Source: an uncultured Pseudomonadales bacterium
GTDB taxonomy: Bacteria; Pseudomonadota; Gammaproteobacteria; Pseudomonadales; Pseudohongiellaceae
Assembly (NCBI GenBank): GCA_905478195.1
Contig: CAJQHM010000021.1
Span: forward strand, 1-44,127
Length of the DNA stretch: 44,127 nt
Direction: 5' to 3'
The stretch's first letter is position 1. Every line of letters begins with the position of its first letter. The position numbers and the translations under genes are program-made. Positions 17,807-27,679 of this stretch are shown here, in pieces. The notes below the pieces were generated by a model. That model did not search any database, was not told the DNA's origin, and saw nothing but the letters and a program-made list of their open reading frames with translations.

Positions 17807-19288
17807 ATGAAGAAAGTTCGTACCCGTATAGCACCGTCTCCAACTGGAGACCCACATGTTGGCACGGCCTACATCGCGTTATTCAATCGCTGCTTTGCAC
17901 ACCAGCACGGTGGTGACTTCGTGTTGCGCATAGAAGATACGGACAGAGAGCGTAGCACAAGCAAGTCTGAACAAGACATTCTTAGCTCTCTTAAGTGGCT
18001 GGGCCTGTCTTGGGACGAGGGCCCCGGCTGTGAGGGTTGTGCTGGCCCGTATCGGCAGAGTGAGCGCTCTGCGATTTATGCGAAGCATATTCAGCAGCTG
18101 CTGGACAACGGATCCGCTTTTCGCTGTTTCTGTAGCTCTGAGCGACTCGATGAGGTGCGCAAGCAGCAGATGCTGGACAAGAGTCAACCCGGTTACGATG
18201 GTCATTGCTTAAGCCTGACTCGGGAAGAGTGTGAATCTAAGCAGGCGGCAGGCGATCAGCATGTGATTCGCATGAAGATTCCGCAAGACGGTGAGTGCGA
18301 ATTTGAAGATATCTTGCGTGGCAAGGTAAATATCGCCTGGTCTCAGATCGATATGCAGGTATTGATTAAGTCTGACGGCATGCCAACTTACCATTTCGCT
18401 AATGTGGTGGATGATCACCTCATGGAAATTTCCCATGTGATTCGCGGCGAAGAGTGGATCAATTCGACACCGAAACACATCCTGCTGTATCAATACTTCG
18501 GCTGGGAGGCGCCACAGTTCTATCACATGCCACTGCTTCGTAATCCCGATAAGAGCAAATTGAGTAAGCGCAAGAATCCCACCAGTATTCGCTACTATGA
18601 GGCGATGGGGTATTTGCCGGAGGCCCTGTTGAACTACCTGGGCATGATGGGTTGGACGATGCCTTCTGGCGAAGAGAAGTTTTCACTCGCTGATATGGAG
18701 GTGAGTTTCGACATTAGTCGTGTGTCTCTAGGCGGGCCGATATTCGATATTGAGAAACTGGATTGGTTAAATGGCAAGTATATTCGTGAAGAGCTTAGCG
18801 ATGAAGAGTTCGCTAAACGCTTTGCTGCATGGGCATTCGATCCAGATAAGGTCGCTCAGATAGTCCCACTTCTAAAGCAGCGCGTTGAGCGCTTCAGTGA
18901 TGTTGTTTCTCTGGGTGGGTTCTTTGTCGACGGGCAGCTTGAATTAAGCGAGGCGGACTTTCAGCACAAGTCGGTTGAGCTATCGCTCGCAACCAAGATA
19001 TTGCAATTCACGCTTTGGAAACTAGAGGAAGTTGAAGAGATAAGCAGGAGTGTTGTCGAAGCGGAGTTGCAGACGCTCGCAGGACAGCTAGGCTTAAAGA
19101 TAAGGGATTTCCTGTTTCCCTTGTTTGTTGCGATTAGTGGCAAGGCGGTCTCTACCTCTGTTATCGAGTCGATTGCAATATTGGGCATCGATATCACGAG
19201 AGCGAGAATCCGCCATGGAATTAGTGTAGTGGGCGGTATCTCCAAGAAGCAGGCGAAGGTCTTGGAAAAGGAATATCGTTCTCTTTAG
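17807..19288 (+). CDS. gltX: Glutamyl-tRNA synthetase
   Basis: GltX charges tRNA-Glu with glutamate. The 493-residue class I enzyme has the HIGH-type motif PSPTGDPHVGT at 10-20 and the KMSKS-type motif KLSKR near 251-255. A zinc-site pattern CFC...YDGHC is seen in the insert around residues 107-136. The discriminating EDTDRERS motif follows the first catalytic motif. The C-terminal anticodon-binding domain is complete. ATG 17807 is used, although the ribosome-binding site is weak. It is followed after 89 bases by a tRNA-Ala gene with its own promoter. Confidence 0.97.
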   Translation: MKKVRTRIAPSPTGDPHVGTAYIALFNRCFAHQHGGDFVLRIEDTDRERSTSKSEQDILSSLKWLGLSWDEGPGCEGCAGPYRQSERSAIYAKHIQQLLDNGSAFRCFCSSERLDEVRKQQMLDKSQPGYDGHCLSLTREECESKQAAGDQHVIRMKIPQDGECEFEDILRGKVNIAWSQIDMQVLIKSDGMPTYHFANVVDDHLMEISHVIRGEEWINSTPKHILLYQYFGWEAPQFYHMPLLRNPDKSKLSKRKNPTSIRYYEAMGYLPEALLNYLGMMGWTMPSGEEKFSLADMEVSFDISRVSLGGPIFDIEKLDWLNGKYIREELSDEEFAKRFAAWAFDPDKVAQIVPLLKQRVERFSDVVSLGGFFVDGQLELSEADFQHKSVELSLATKILQFTLWKLEEVEEISRSVVEAELQTLAGQLGLKIRDFLFPLFVAISGKAVSTSVIESIAILGIDITRARIRHGISVVGGISKKQAKVLEKEYRSL

Positions 19289-19325
19289 AGAATGTCAGTG
19301 TTCTTAGTTAGATAGGCGCGCTACG

Positions 19326-19354
19326 TTGACAGACCTAGCGACTGTGCTTAGAAT
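19326..19354 (+). promoter_or_regulatory. Near-consensus sigma-70 promoter of tRNA-Ala
   Basis: TTGACA (19326-19331) and TAGAAT (19349-19354) are separated by exactly 17 bases. GCGCC follows directly, a GC-rich discriminator of the sort seen at stringently controlled stable-RNA promoters. Transcription would begin near 19361, about 17 bases before the mature tRNA. Confidence 0.85.
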
Positions 19355-19377
19355 GCGCCTTCCTCGAAAGTAGTCAT

Positions 19378-19453
19378 GGGGCCTTAGCTCAGCTGGGAGA
19401 GCGCAACGCTGGCAGCGTTGAGGTCAACGGTTCGATCCCGTTAGGCTCCACCA
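19378..19453 (+). tRNA. tRNA-Ala, anticodon GGC
   Basis: The 76-base sequence folds as a complete cloverleaf. The acceptor stem GGGGCCT pairs with AGGCTCC with one G-U pair, and the discriminator A and CCA are encoded. The D arm is GCTCAGCTGGGAGAGC. The anticodon stem CAACG/CGTTG holds loop CTGGCAG, giving anticodon GGC (Ala, GCC and GCU codons). The T arm is AACGGTTCGATCCCGTT. Confidence 0.97.
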
Positions 19454-19575
19454 ATTCCTTACCTACGGATGCTACTCCACCTAAGTGGGGCCTCCGGCGC
19501 CGTGTCTGTGATTTATCCTGGTGGTGCTAAAAAGTGCTGGGGTGTGTCTGATTGCTTATGTTCAGAAGAGGGTTG

Positions 19576-19601
19576 GGCTATCGCTGCAGGCAGCGATAGC
19601 C
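19576..19601 (-). terminator. Perfect hairpin just downstream of gltA
   Basis: GGCTATCGCTGC (19576-19587) and GCAGCGATAGCC (19590-19601) are exact reverse complements. The hairpin stem lies 7 bases past the gltA stop on the minus strand. No U-run follows on that strand, so it may act as a 3'-end stabiliser or a Rho-linked end instead of a classic intrinsic terminator. Confidence 0.6.
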
Positions 19602-19608
19602 ATTTAGC

Positions 19609-20880
19609 CTAGATGTCTCTCTTGGTATGGCCTTTGTAAAGCTGCCGTGGCCTGCCGATACGGTATGGGTTGCTTAACATCTCGTCCCAGTGGGCGATCC
19701 AGCCTGGCGTTCTGCCCGTAGCAAAGATTACCGTAAACAGGCTGGTAGGAATGCCAATGGCCTTCAGAATAATGCCTGAATAGAAATCTACGTTCGGATA
19801 CAGCTTGCGCTCGATAAAGTATTCGTCTTCTAGAGCAATCTTCTCTAGCTTGCGTGCAATCTTAAACAGTGGATCATCCTCGAGACCGAGCTCATCCAGT
19901 ACCTCATTGCAGATTTCACGCATGACCGTAGCGCGAGGGTCGAAGTTCTTATAGACCCTGTGGCCAAATCCCATCAAGCGGAATGGATCGTCCTTGTCCT
20001 TGGCACGAAGAATGTATTCTTCAATATTCTTCTCATCGCCGATTTCATGCAGCTGCTCAAGCACAGCCTCATTGGCTCCGCCGTGAGCAGGGCCCCACAG
20101 TGCGGCTATGCCTGAAGCAATACAGGCATAAGGGTTGGCGCCAGAAGAGCCAGCCAGACGGACTGTAGAGGTTGACGCATTTTGTTCGTGATCCGCATGC
20201 AGGAGGAAGATGGTATCCATCGCCTTGGCCAGTACAGGGCTAACATTAGGTGCATCACAAGGCGTGCCGAACATCATGTGCAGGAAGTTCTCGGCAAAGC
20301 CCATATTGTTCTGGGGATACATGAAGGGCTGGCCAACGCCGTGCTTGTAGCACATAGCTGCCAGTGTTGGCATCTTGGCGATGACCCTGTGTGCCACGAG
20401 TTTGCGGTGCTCTGGGTTATCGTTGTCCAGCTTGTCATGGTAGAACGCTGAAAGGGCGCCTACAACGCTCATTAACATTGCCATGGGGTGAGAAGTGCGT
20501 GGAAAGCCCTGAAAAAACCGGTGGATCTGCTCATCTACCATGGTGTGGTAGCGGATAATATTCTCAAAATCCTCTTTTTCTGCTGGATTCGGTAATTCGC
20601 CGTTCAGAAGCAGGTAGCAGGTATCGAGAAAGCTCACCTTTTCGGCAAGTTGCTCTATAGGATAGCCACGGTGGAGTAAAACTCCCTTGCCGCCATCGAT
20701 GAATGTGATATCAGATTCACAGGCTGCAGTGGACATGAAGCCGGGGTCGTAGGTAAAGAAGCCTTGGCCTACAAGGCTGCTTACGTCCACTACGTCTGGG
20801 CCAGTGCTGCCTTCATAGACGGGTAGATCGATAGGTTTATCGACTCCGTCAATGGTTAACTGGGCCTTTTTTGCGCTCAT
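19609..20880 (-). CDS. gltA: Citrate synthase (type II)
   Basis: GltA condenses acetyl-CoA and oxaloacetate to citrate. The 423-residue size and the N-terminal segment [31 protein letters not shown] place it with the hexameric, NADH-sensitive type II enzymes of Gram-negative bacteria. Catalytic regions are [12 protein letters not shown] (His near 262), [13 protein letters not shown] (His near 304) and [14 protein letters not shown] (Asp near 362). ATG 20880 has an AGGAG ribosome-binding site 7 bases upstream. It is transcribed away from sdhCDAB across a 486-base intergenic region, a conserved gammaproteobacterial layout. Confidence 0.98.
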   Translation of the reverse strand: MSAKKAQLTIDGVDKPIDLPVYEGSTGPDVVDVSSLVGQGFFTYDPGFMSTAACESDITFIDGGKGVLLHRGYPIEQLAEKVSFLDTCYLLLNGELPNPAEKEDFENIIRYHTMVDEQIHRFFQGFPRTSHPMAMLMSVVGALSAFYHDKLDNDNPEHRKLVAHRVIAKMPTLAAMCYKHGVGQPFMYPQNNMGFAENFLHMMFGTPCDAPNVSPVLAKAMDTIFLLHADHEQNASTSTVRLAGSSGANPYACIASGIAALWGPAHGGANEAVLEQLHEIGDEKNIEEYILRAKDKDDPFRLMGFGHRVYKNFDPRATVMREICNEVLDELGLEDDPLFKIARKLEKIALEDEYFIERKLYPNVDFYSGIILKAIGIPTSLFTVIFATGRTPGWIAHWDEMLSNPYRIGRPRQLYKGHTKRDI

Positions 20881-20990
20881 GCGTGACTCCTGTAACTACT
20901 TCTTTAATTGGGTTTTCTAGGGGAAACAACTGCTTACAGCTGGCTTCGCGTACTCATTGTGGCCTGCTCAGTGCCTGAACAGGGACGGCA

Positions 20991-21020
20991 ATACTAGGTA
21001 GAGAGGGTGCTATTTGTCAA
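20991..21020 (-). promoter_or_regulatory. Probable gltA promoter
   Basis: On the minus strand, TTGACA (21020-21015) is followed after 18 bases by TAGTAT (20996-20991), a four-of-six match to the -10 consensus. It would give a leader of about 105 bases before the gltA ATG. Confidence 0.55.
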
Positions 21021-21222
21021 ATTTTTTATGTGCTCTAGCGCAGTGTCCATAGTGATTTCGGGGGCTTTTGCATCCTCTGCAGAGCGGCTAATGCCCTCTT
21101 TTTATAGTGCCTGCTTATACTAATTAACTTGCACTTCAGGTAAGCAGAGTCGGCTTGAATTTCAGCGCTTTTAAGGTGTTGACAAAACATTGTCATTATT
21201 CAGTGAAAAACTGCTGGATTCA

Positions 21223-21251
21223 TTGTATTACGTGGCTTTACGGCATATACT
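21223..21251 (+). promoter_or_regulatory. Probable sdhC promoter
   Basis: TTGTAT (21223-21228) and TATACT (21246-21251) are spaced by 17 bases, about 115 bases before the sdhC start. A TTGACA further upstream (21179-21184) has no partner -10 box and is part of a short inverted repeat, TGACA-aaacat-TGTCA. Confidence 0.55.
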
Positions 21252-21366
21252 TTCGCCCGTTTTGCACGCTTAAATACTGTAATTAATTCAATCGGTTTGC
21301 GTAGTTTCAAAGGCCTAGGCTTGCGAAAGACGCGTAAATCTCATTGGCCAACACGACGGGCAGAAA

Positions 21367-21741
21367 GTGAACGATAATAGACCAAAAAATCTCGACATAA
21401 CCACCTTTAAGTATCCCTTACCAGCGATCACATCTTTGCTGCATCGCCTCTCAGGCGCCTTCATCTTTGTGGGCGTCGCCCTGATGTTGTATTTGCTGGA
21501 GCTCTCCCTGCAGTCTGAATCCGGCTTCGCGCTGGTGCAAGAATTGCTGAGTAACGTCTTAATCAAGTTCATAGCCTGGGCTGTGCTGGCGGGGTTGCTC
21601 TATCATTTGATAGCAGGGATGAAACATTTGCTTATGGACTTAGGCTTCGGAGAAACGCTAAGAGGTGGCTTCGTAGGTGCCTGTATAACACTCGCGCTGT
21701 CGGCTGCAGCCATCATCGTGGCAGGAGTATGGATATGGTAA
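21367..21741 (+). CDS. sdhC: Succinate dehydrogenase cytochrome b556 subunit
   Basis: SdhC is one of two membrane anchors of complex II and carries haem b and part of the quinone site. The 124-residue protein has RPKNLDITTFKYPLPAITSLLHRLSGAFIF, where the Ser and Arg of the quinone site are conserved. Three membrane spans follow, and the His in LLYHLIAGMKHLLMDLG is the likely haem ligand. The start is GTG 21367, with only a weak ribosome-binding site. Its end overlaps the start of sdhD. Confidence 0.95.
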   Translation: MNDNRPKNLDITTFKYPLPAITSLLHRLSGAFIFVGVALMLYLLELSLQSESGFALVQELLSNVLIKFIAWAVLAGLLYHLIAGMKHLLMDLGFGETLRGGFVGACITLALSAAAIIVAGVWIW

Positions 21742-22103
21742 TGAATGTTACGAATTTGGGGCGTTCCGGTCTCTCCGATTGGATTGTACAGCGCTTTAGC
21801 GCAATTATTTTGGCTGCGTACTCTCTATGCATATTAGCTAGCTTCGTTATGAATCCAGATATGGATTTTGAGACGTGGAGTTCGATCTTCGACAACAATG
21901 CCATGCGTTTGTTCAGCCTGATTACACTGCTGGCTTTATGCGCTCACGCTTGGATAGGCATGTGGACTATCTCCACCGACTACATGACGTCTCTACAGCT
22001 TGGCAAGAGTGCGACTTTTTTTAGAATAATGTTTCAAGCGGGCTGCGTGTTGTTGATCGCGGTTTATTTGCTTTGGGGCATTCAGATTTTCTGGGGTAAT
22101 TAG
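21735..22103 (+). CDS. sdhD: Succinate dehydrogenase hydrophobic anchor subunit
   Basis: SdhD is the second membrane anchor of complex II. It has three membrane spans, VQRFSAIILAAYSLCILASFV, FSLITLLALCAHAWIGMWTI and FQAGCVLLIAVYLLWGIQIFW. HAWIGMWTISTDY carries the haem-ligand His and the quinone-site Tyr/Asp pattern. Three in-frame ATGs occur at 21729, 21735 and 21741. I prefer 21735 because AGGAG at 21723-21727 is 7 bases upstream of it. The gene overlaps the sdhC stop and ends directly against the sdhA ATG. Confidence 0.94.
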   Translation: MVMNVTNLGRSGLSDWIVQRFSAIILAAYSLCILASFVMNPDMDFETWSSIFDNNAMRLFSLITLLALCAHAWIGMWTISTDYMTSLQLGKSATFFRIMFQAGCVLLIAVYLLWGIQIFWGN

Positions 22104-23876
22104 ATGACGGGCATGCGTACACTAACTTTTGATGCCGTAATAGTTGGCGGGGGCGGCGCCGGCATGCGAGCCGCACTACAACTTGCGCAGTCGGGCTATA
22201 ACACGGCAGTTATTACGAAGGTATTTCCAACTCGCTCACACACCGTTTCAGCTCAGGGCGGTATTACCTGTGCGATTGCGAGTGACGACCCCAATGATGA
22301 CTGGCGCTGGCATATGTATGACACAGTCAAGGGTAGTGACTACATAGGCGACCAGGATGCTATCGAGTATATGTGTAGCGAAGGTCCGCAAACAGTTTTC
22401 GAACTGGAGCACATGGGCTTGCCATTTTCGCGCACAGAGAAAGGTCGAATCTATCAGCGTCCTTTCGGTGGTCAATCGAAAGATTTTGGCAAGGGTGGTC
22501 AGGCTGCTCGTACCTGTGCCGCAGCAGACAGAACGGGACATGCTTTATTGCACACGCTTTATCAGGGAAATTTGAAGAACAATACCGCGTTTTTAAACGA
22601 ATGGTACGCAACTGATTTAGTCAAGAATCAGGATGGTGCAATTGTTGGTGTCATCGCGATCTGCATAGAAACGGGCGAAACCGTTTTCGTCAAATCGAAA
22701 GCCACAGTATTTGCTACAGGCGGTGCTGGCCGAATTTACGCTTCTACTACCAATGCGTTGATCAATACCGGAGACGGAGTTGGTATGGCGCTTCGCGCGG
22801 GTTTTCCTGTGCAAGACATCGAGATGTGGCAATTCCATCCTACGGGCATTTACGGTGCAGGCACCCTCGTGACCGAGGGTTGCCGCGGTGAGGGTGGCTA
22901 TTTAATTAATAAAGATGGTGAGCGTTTCATGGAGCGCTATGCGCCCAACGCGAAAGATCTTGCGGGACGTGATGTTGTTGCGCGCTCAATGGTTCTGGAA
23001 ATTTTAGAGGGCCGTGGCTGCGGTGAAAACGGCGATCATGTGATGTTGAAACTTGATCACCTGGGCGAGGAAGTGCTGAATTCTAAACTGCCTGGGATTC
23101 TGGAGCTGTCCAGAACGTTCGCACATGTAGATCCAGTAAAAGAACCTATTCCAGTAGTTCCTACCTGTCATTATATGATGGGCGGCATTCCAACCAACGT
23201 GAACGGCCAGGCACTAACTCAGAATGAGAAGGGTGATGATGTAATCATTCCTGGGCTATTTGCTGTCGGTGAGGTGGCTTGTGTTTCTGTGCACGGCGCC
23301 AACCGCCTTGGTGGTAATAGCTTGTTGGACCTGGTGGTTTTTGGTCGTGCCGCCGGCAAACATATCGAAGAGATGCTGGGCCAGGGTCTGGAGCAGCGCG
23401 AAGCCTCTGCAACTGATATCGAGGAGGCGCAGAATCGATTGTCTAAGCTGAATGAATCCAGTTCCGGCGAGAGCGTCTCTACGTTACGTGCTGAGTTGCA
23501 GAACATTATGCAGAATCACTTTGGCGTGTTTCGCCGTGGCGACTTTATGCAAGATGGTATACAGAAGCTGTCTGCCCTTCGTGAACGTATTGCAAATGTC
23601 CATCTTGACGATAAGAGTCTTACATTCAATACGGCCAGGATCGAGGCCTTGGAGTTGGAAAACTTATTCGAAGTTGCAGAGGCAACAGCGATTGCAGCCG
23701 AAGGTCGCAACGAGAGTCGCGGCGCGCATGCGCGTGATGACTTCCGCGAGCGTGATGATGAAAACTGGCTATGCCACTCGATGTATTTCCCTAAGGAAAA
23801 GCGAGTTGGCAAACGCGGGGTGAACTTTTCTCCGAAAACAGTTGATACGTTTGAGCCTCAGGTTCGCTCATACTAA
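22104..23876 (+). CDS. sdhA: Succinate dehydrogenase flavoprotein subunit
   Basis: SdhA carries covalently bound FAD and oxidises succinate to fumarate. The 590-residue protein has the dinucleotide-binding motif GGGGAG at 15-20. The FAD-linking His is His46 in [10 protein letters not shown]. Substrate-site blocks include [37 protein letters not shown] and [22 protein letters not shown]. The C-terminal block [20 protein letters not shown] is typical. ATG 22104 follows the sdhD stop with no gap. Confidence 0.98.
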   Translation: MTGMRTLTFDAVIVGGGGAGMRAALQLAQSGYNTAVITKVFPTRSHTVSAQGGITCAIASDDPNDDWRWHMYDTVKGSDYIGDQDAIEYMCSEGPQTVFELEHMGLPFSRTEKGRIYQRPFGGQSKDFGKGGQAARTCAAADRTGHALLHTLYQGNLKNNTAFLNEWYATDLVKNQDGAIVGVIAICIETGETVFVKSKATVFATGGAGRIYASTTNALINTGDGVGMALRAGFPVQDIEMWQFHPTGIYGAGTLVTEGCRGEGGYLINKDGERFMERYAPNAKDLAGRDVVARSMVLEILEGRGCGENGDHVMLKLDHLGEEVLNSKLPGILELSRTFAHVDPVKEPIPVVPTCHYMMGGIPTNVNGQALTQNEKGDDVIIPGLFAVGEVACVSVHGANRLGGNSLLDLVVFGRAAGKHIEEMLGQGLEQREASATDIEEAQNRLSKLNESSSGESVSTLRAELQNIMQNHFGVFRRGDFMQDGIQKLSALRERIANVHLDDKSLTFNTARIEALELENLFEVAEATAIAAEGRNESRGAHARDDFRERDDENWLCHSMYFPKEKRVGKRGVNFSPKTVDTFEPQVRSY

Positions 23877-23976
23877 GTGTATTTGTTGAGTAACAGTTTG
23901 CACGACGCTATGTAGTGATAGGTAGGTGAAGTGCAGTTTAAAAGTGAACCAAGATTCTGTGTCTAGAAGTTGCAAA

Positions 23977-24007
23977 ATTAGTCGTAAAAATCATTAGTCG
24001 TAAAAAT
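23977..24007 (+). repeat. Tandem 16-base duplication between sdhA and sdhB
   Basis: The 15-base word ATTAGTCGTAAAAAT occurs at 23977-23991 and again at 23993-24007 with one base between, a perfect direct repeat. It lies in an unusually long (142-base) spacer between two genes of one complex and ends 11 bases before the sdhB start. It could be a replication-slippage duplication or a paired protein or RNA binding site. Confidence 0.8.
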
Positions 24008-24018
24008 ATAGGTGAGCC

Positions 24019-24726
24019 GTGTTAGTAAGCATATATCGCTACAATCCCGATACTGACGAAAAGCCAGTCATGCAGGATGTCGAGGTGGAATTACCCGAAG
24101 ACAAAGACCTGATGGTGCTAGATGTATTGGCCTTGGTCAAACAGCAAGATTCGAGTGTTGTCTATCGTCGCTCCTGCAGAGAGGGTGTCTGTGGTTCTGA
24201 TGGTATGAACATCAATGGCACGAACGGCTTGGCTTGTATCACGCCAATGTCCACTGTCGTAAAGCCAGGTGGAAAGTTGGTTTTGAGGCCGCTTCCAGGG
24301 CTGCCAGTGATTCGAGACCTCGTCGTCGACATGTCTATTTTTTATAAGCAGTACGAGAAGATTAAGCCTTATCTTATTAACGACACCGCGCCACCCGCTA
24401 TCGAGCGATTGCAATCACCGGAAGATAGAGCGAAATTGGATGGTCTCTATGAGTGCATTCTTTGTGCTTGCTGTAGCACAAACTGTCCTTCGTTCTGGTG
24501 GAACCCGGACAAATTTATTGGCCCGGCTGGCTTGTTGCAGGCCTATCGCTTCCTCGCGGATACACGTGATACGGCAGATAACGAAAGACTATCGGAGTTA
24601 GATGATCCGTTTAGTGTATTCCGTTGCAGAGGTATCATGAATTGTGTCGCTGTTTGCCCTAAGGGATTGAATCCGACGCGGGCCATTGGTCATATCCGGT
24701 CGATGCTAATTGAACACGGGACTTAA
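24019..24726 (+). CDS. sdhB: Succinate dehydrogenase iron-sulfur subunit
   Basis: SdhB passes electrons from FAD to the quinone site through three Fe-S clusters. The 235-residue protein has the [2Fe-2S] ligands Cys53, Cys58, Asp61 and Cys73 in SCREGVCGSDGMNINGTNGLAC. The [4Fe-4S] and [3Fe-4S] segments are CILCACCSTNCPSFWW and CRGIMNCVAVCPKGLNP. The start is GTG 24019, preceded closely by AGGTGAG. It is separated from sdhA by 142 bases that contain a tandem duplication. Confidence 0.97.
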   Translation: MLVSIYRYNPDTDEKPVMQDVEVELPEDKDLMVLDVLALVKQQDSSVVYRRSCREGVCGSDGMNINGTNGLACITPMSTVVKPGGKLVLRPLPGLPVIRDLVVDMSIFYKQYEKIKPYLINDTAPPAIERLQSPEDRAKLDGLYECILCACCSTNCPSFWWNPDKFIGPAGLLQAYRFLADTRDTADNERLSELDDPFSVFRCRGIMNCVAVCPKGLNPTRAIGHIRSMLIEHGT

Positions 24727-24805
24727 CTAACTTACGTTATATGTCGTATTTATTAGAAGCCCTAGGTCTGGCCTGGCAGATTCCGCGAAGTTTAAAGGAA
24801 GTAGT

Positions 24806-27637
24806 ATGCAAGACAGCTTGTTAGAAATAATGCGCAGCACTGGGCATCTTTCTGGATCCAATGCGGCGTATGTTGAAGAATTGTACGAGAGTTTCCTGCT
24901 TGATTCAGAGTCTGTTCCATCCGAATGGAAACAGTTCTTTCACTCTCTTGCCGCAGCAAACGATGATTCCGTGCCTGATGTGTCTCATGCTGCCATAGAA
25001 AATGAGTTTAAAGCTTTAGGCAGAGTAAGCCGCTACGCACCGCTTCAAAATAATGATGCGGGCGTTCACTCCGTGCATGAGAGCAAGCAAGTTCAGGTCT
25101 TACTACTCATTAGCTCCTACCGCGTCCGTGGTCATCAGAAGGCCAGACTCGATCCGCTATCTTTGATGTATCGCGAAAGCGTTCCCGATCTAGAACTCGA
25201 ATTTCATGATCTTTCCCCGATTGATTATGGGACGGTCTTTCAGACAGGATCACTCTATATCAGTAAGGATACGGCGCCGCTCAAGGAAATAGTTGAGACT
25301 CTGGAGCGCATCTACTGTGCTTCTATAGGCTACGAATTCATGCACATTGTGAATCTCGAAGAAAAGCAGTGGATTCAGAAACGCATAGAACGCAATGATG
25401 GTAACCCGGTGTTCGAGAGGGAGGTTAAGCGTCATTTGCTGGAAAGATTGTCTGCTGCTGAGGGCCTGGAAAAACATCTGGACTCCAAGTATCCGGGAAC
25501 CAAGCGTTTCGGGCTTGAAGGTGGCGAGAGTCTTATCCCCGCCTTGGACGAGTTGGTTCAAAGAGCAGGTAAGTACGGTGCTAAAGAGATTGTGCTGGGG
25601 ATGGCTCACCGAGGCCGGTTAAATGTGCTCGTAAATCTGCTGGGCAAGAATCCAGCTGACTTATTCGATGAGTTCGAAGGCAAGGCCGTCTATGAGAGCT
25701 CGGGCGACGTTAAGTATCACCAGGGCTTTTCGTCAAATATCATGACGGCAGGCGGCGAAGTGCACATGGCGATGGCATTTAATCCATCACACTTAGAGAT
25801 TGTAGCGCCTGTTGTCGAGGGCTCGGTGCGGGCAAGACAGTTTCGAAGAAAAGACAAAGAAGGGCACCTGGTACTTCCGATTATTATTCATGGTGATGCG
25901 GCATTTGCAGGACAGGGCGTAGTCATGGAGACATTTCAGATGTCCCAGACCAGAGCCTACAAGACCGGCGGCACTGTCCATATCATCATCAATAATCAAG
26001 TCGGTTTTACCACGAGTCGGCAGGACGATGCGCGTTCTACAGAATACTGTACTGATGTGGCTCGCATGATTCAGGCGCCTATCTTTCATGTAAATGCAGA
26101 TGACCCCGAGGCGGTGTTGTTCATTACGCAGCTGGCTCTGGATTTCCGCTATCAATTTCAGAAAGATGTTGTTATCGATCTTATTTGCTATCGACGCCGA
26201 GGCCACAACGAAACCGATGAGCCAGCGTCTACGCAGCCGCTTATGTATGCGGCTATCAAGCGGCATAAGTCGACGCGCGTCCTGTATGCCGAACGGCTTG
26301 CAAGCGAGAACGTAGTCTCGACAGAAGAGGCCGATAGCATCAATTTGAATTATAGAACCGCGCTGGATACCGGCGAGCACGTAGCCAAGAGTTTGGTAAA
26401 GGAGCCATCGATAGAATTGTTTGTCGATTGGAGTCCTTATCTTGGCCACGATTGGAGCCCACATTTTAGCACTTCGATGCCGCTCAAGAATTTGCAGGCA
26501 ATCGCGAAGAAGCTGGCGGAAATTCCTAAGGATTTTACTTTGCAACGTCAGGTGAAACGTGTGATCGATGATCGCGCTAAGATGGCAGCAGGTGATATTC
26601 CTGTCGACTGGGGTTTTGCCGAGACGCTGGCCTACGCGAGCATTTTAACAACGGGTAACAAGATTCGTATTACCGGCCAGGATGTAGGTCGAGGTACTTT
26701 TTCTCATCGACATGCAGTGTTGTTCGATCAGATGACTGGCGATACACATATACCCTTACAGAGTTTAATAGAAGAGGTTGATGGCTTTGCTATCTATGAT
26801 TCGCTTCTATCCGAAGTGGCTGTGCTTGCCTTCGAATACGGCTATGCTACTACCATGCCAAACGCCTTAGTAGTCTGGGAGGCGCAGTTCGGCGACTTCG
26901 CTAATTCGGCGCAGGTGGTAATCGACCAATTCATTACCAGTGGTGAGCATAAGTGGCAGCGGCTTTGCGGATTGACACTTTTATTACCTCATGGATATGA
27001 GGGGCAGGGGCCAGAGCATTCCTCAGCGCGCCTTGAGCGCTTCTTGCAACTGTGTGCGGAGCATAATATTCAGGTTTGTCTTCCTACCACCTCTGCGCAA
27101 GTTTTTCATATGCTAAGAAAGCAGGTGCTGTGTCCGCTGAGAAAGCCACTAGTTGTTATGTCGCCTAAGAGTCTATTGAGGCACAAAGAAACGGTGTCGT
27201 CGCTAAAAGATCTGGCCGAAGGAAGCTTTCAGGTTATTTTGGATGAGACGGACGAGTTTGATCCACTGAAGATGCGTAAGCTTGTCATCTGTAGTGGCAA
27301 GGTATACTACGACTTGCGAGCAGAGCGTCGCGAACGTGGTATAGACGATATAGCCATCATTCGACTCGAGCAACTATATCCATTCCCGCAAGATGATTTT
27401 GAGCAGTGCCTCAAGCAATACAAAAACTTGAGTTCTATAGTCTGGTGTCAGGAAGAGCCGATGAACCAGGGTGCTTGGTATTCAAGTCAGCATCACCTAA
27501 GACGACCGATTCACGACTACTTTCCTAATGTATATCTTGAATACGTGGGCAGAGAAGCATCCGCTGCAGCGGCGGCCGGTTATCCTGCGCTGCATTTAAG
27601 CCAGCAAAAAGAATTCATCGATCAAGCTCTAAGCTAG
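24806..27637 (+). CDS. sucA: 2-oxoglutarate dehydrogenase E1 component
   Basis: SucA is the thiamine-diphosphate E1 subunit that decarboxylates 2-oxoglutarate and transfers the succinyl group to SucB. The 943-residue length is normal. The N-terminal E2-binding motif YVEELYESFLLDSESVPSEWKQFF is followed by KRFGLEGGESLIPALDEL, the ThDP motif region GMAHRGRLNVLVNLLGK and HGDAAFAGQGVVMET. C-terminal blocks include FSHRHAVLFDQ, VWEAQFGDFANSAQVVIDQFI and PHGYEGQGPEHSSARLERFLQ. ATG 24806 has AAAGGAAG upstream. Confidence 0.98.
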   Translation: MQDSLLEIMRSTGHLSGSNAAYVEELYESFLLDSESVPSEWKQFFHSLAAANDDSVPDVSHAAIENEFKALGRVSRYAPLQNNDAGVHSVHESKQVQVLLLISSYRVRGHQKARLDPLSLMYRESVPDLELEFHDLSPIDYGTVFQTGSLYISKDTAPLKEIVETLERIYCASIGYEFMHIVNLEEKQWIQKRIERNDGNPVFEREVKRHLLERLSAAEGLEKHLDSKYPGTKRFGLEGGESLIPALDELVQRAGKYGAKEIVLGMAHRGRLNVLVNLLGKNPADLFDEFEGKAVYESSGDVKYHQGFSSNIMTAGGEVHMAMAFNPSHLEIVAPVVEGSVRARQFRRKDKEGHLVLPIIIHGDAAFAGQGVVMETFQMSQTRAYKTGGTVHIIINNQVGFTTSRQDDARSTEYCTDVARMIQAPIFHVNADDPEAVLFITQLALDFRYQFQKDVVIDLICYRRRGHNETDEPASTQPLMYAAIKRHKSTRVLYAERLASENVVSTEEADSINLNYRTALDTGEHVAKSLVKEPSIELFVDWSPYLGHDWSPHFSTSMPLKNLQAIAKKLAEIPKDFTLQRQVKRVIDDRAKMAAGDIPVDWGFAETLAYASILTTGNKIRITGQDVGRGTFSHRHAVLFDQMTGDTHIPLQSLIEEVDGFAIYDSLLSEVAVLAFEYGYATTMPNALVVWEAQFGDFANSAQVVIDQFITSGEHKWQRLCGLTLLLPHGYEGQGPEHSSARLERFLQLCAEHNIQVCLPTTSAQVFHMLRKQVLCPLRKPLVVMSPKSLLRHKETVSSLKDLAEGSFQVILDETDEFDPLKMRKLVICSGKVYYDLRAERRERGIDDIAIIRLEQLYPFPQDDFEQCLKQYKNLSSIVWCQEEPMNQGAWYSSQHHLRRPIHDYFPNVYLEYVGREASAAAAAGYPALHLSQQKEFIDQALS

Positions 27638-27679
27638 TTTGCCCGCGAAAAATAATTAGAAGGATAGCAAGGATCAATT

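Noticed and set aside
21179..21207. TTGACA at 21179 as the sdhC -35 box
   Set aside because: No acceptable -10 hexamer lies 16-18 bases downstream. The pair at 21223/21246 fits better.
25793..26545. 250-codon open frame on the minus strand
   Set aside because: It is antisense to sucA, and the sucA protein is complete and conserved across this stretch.
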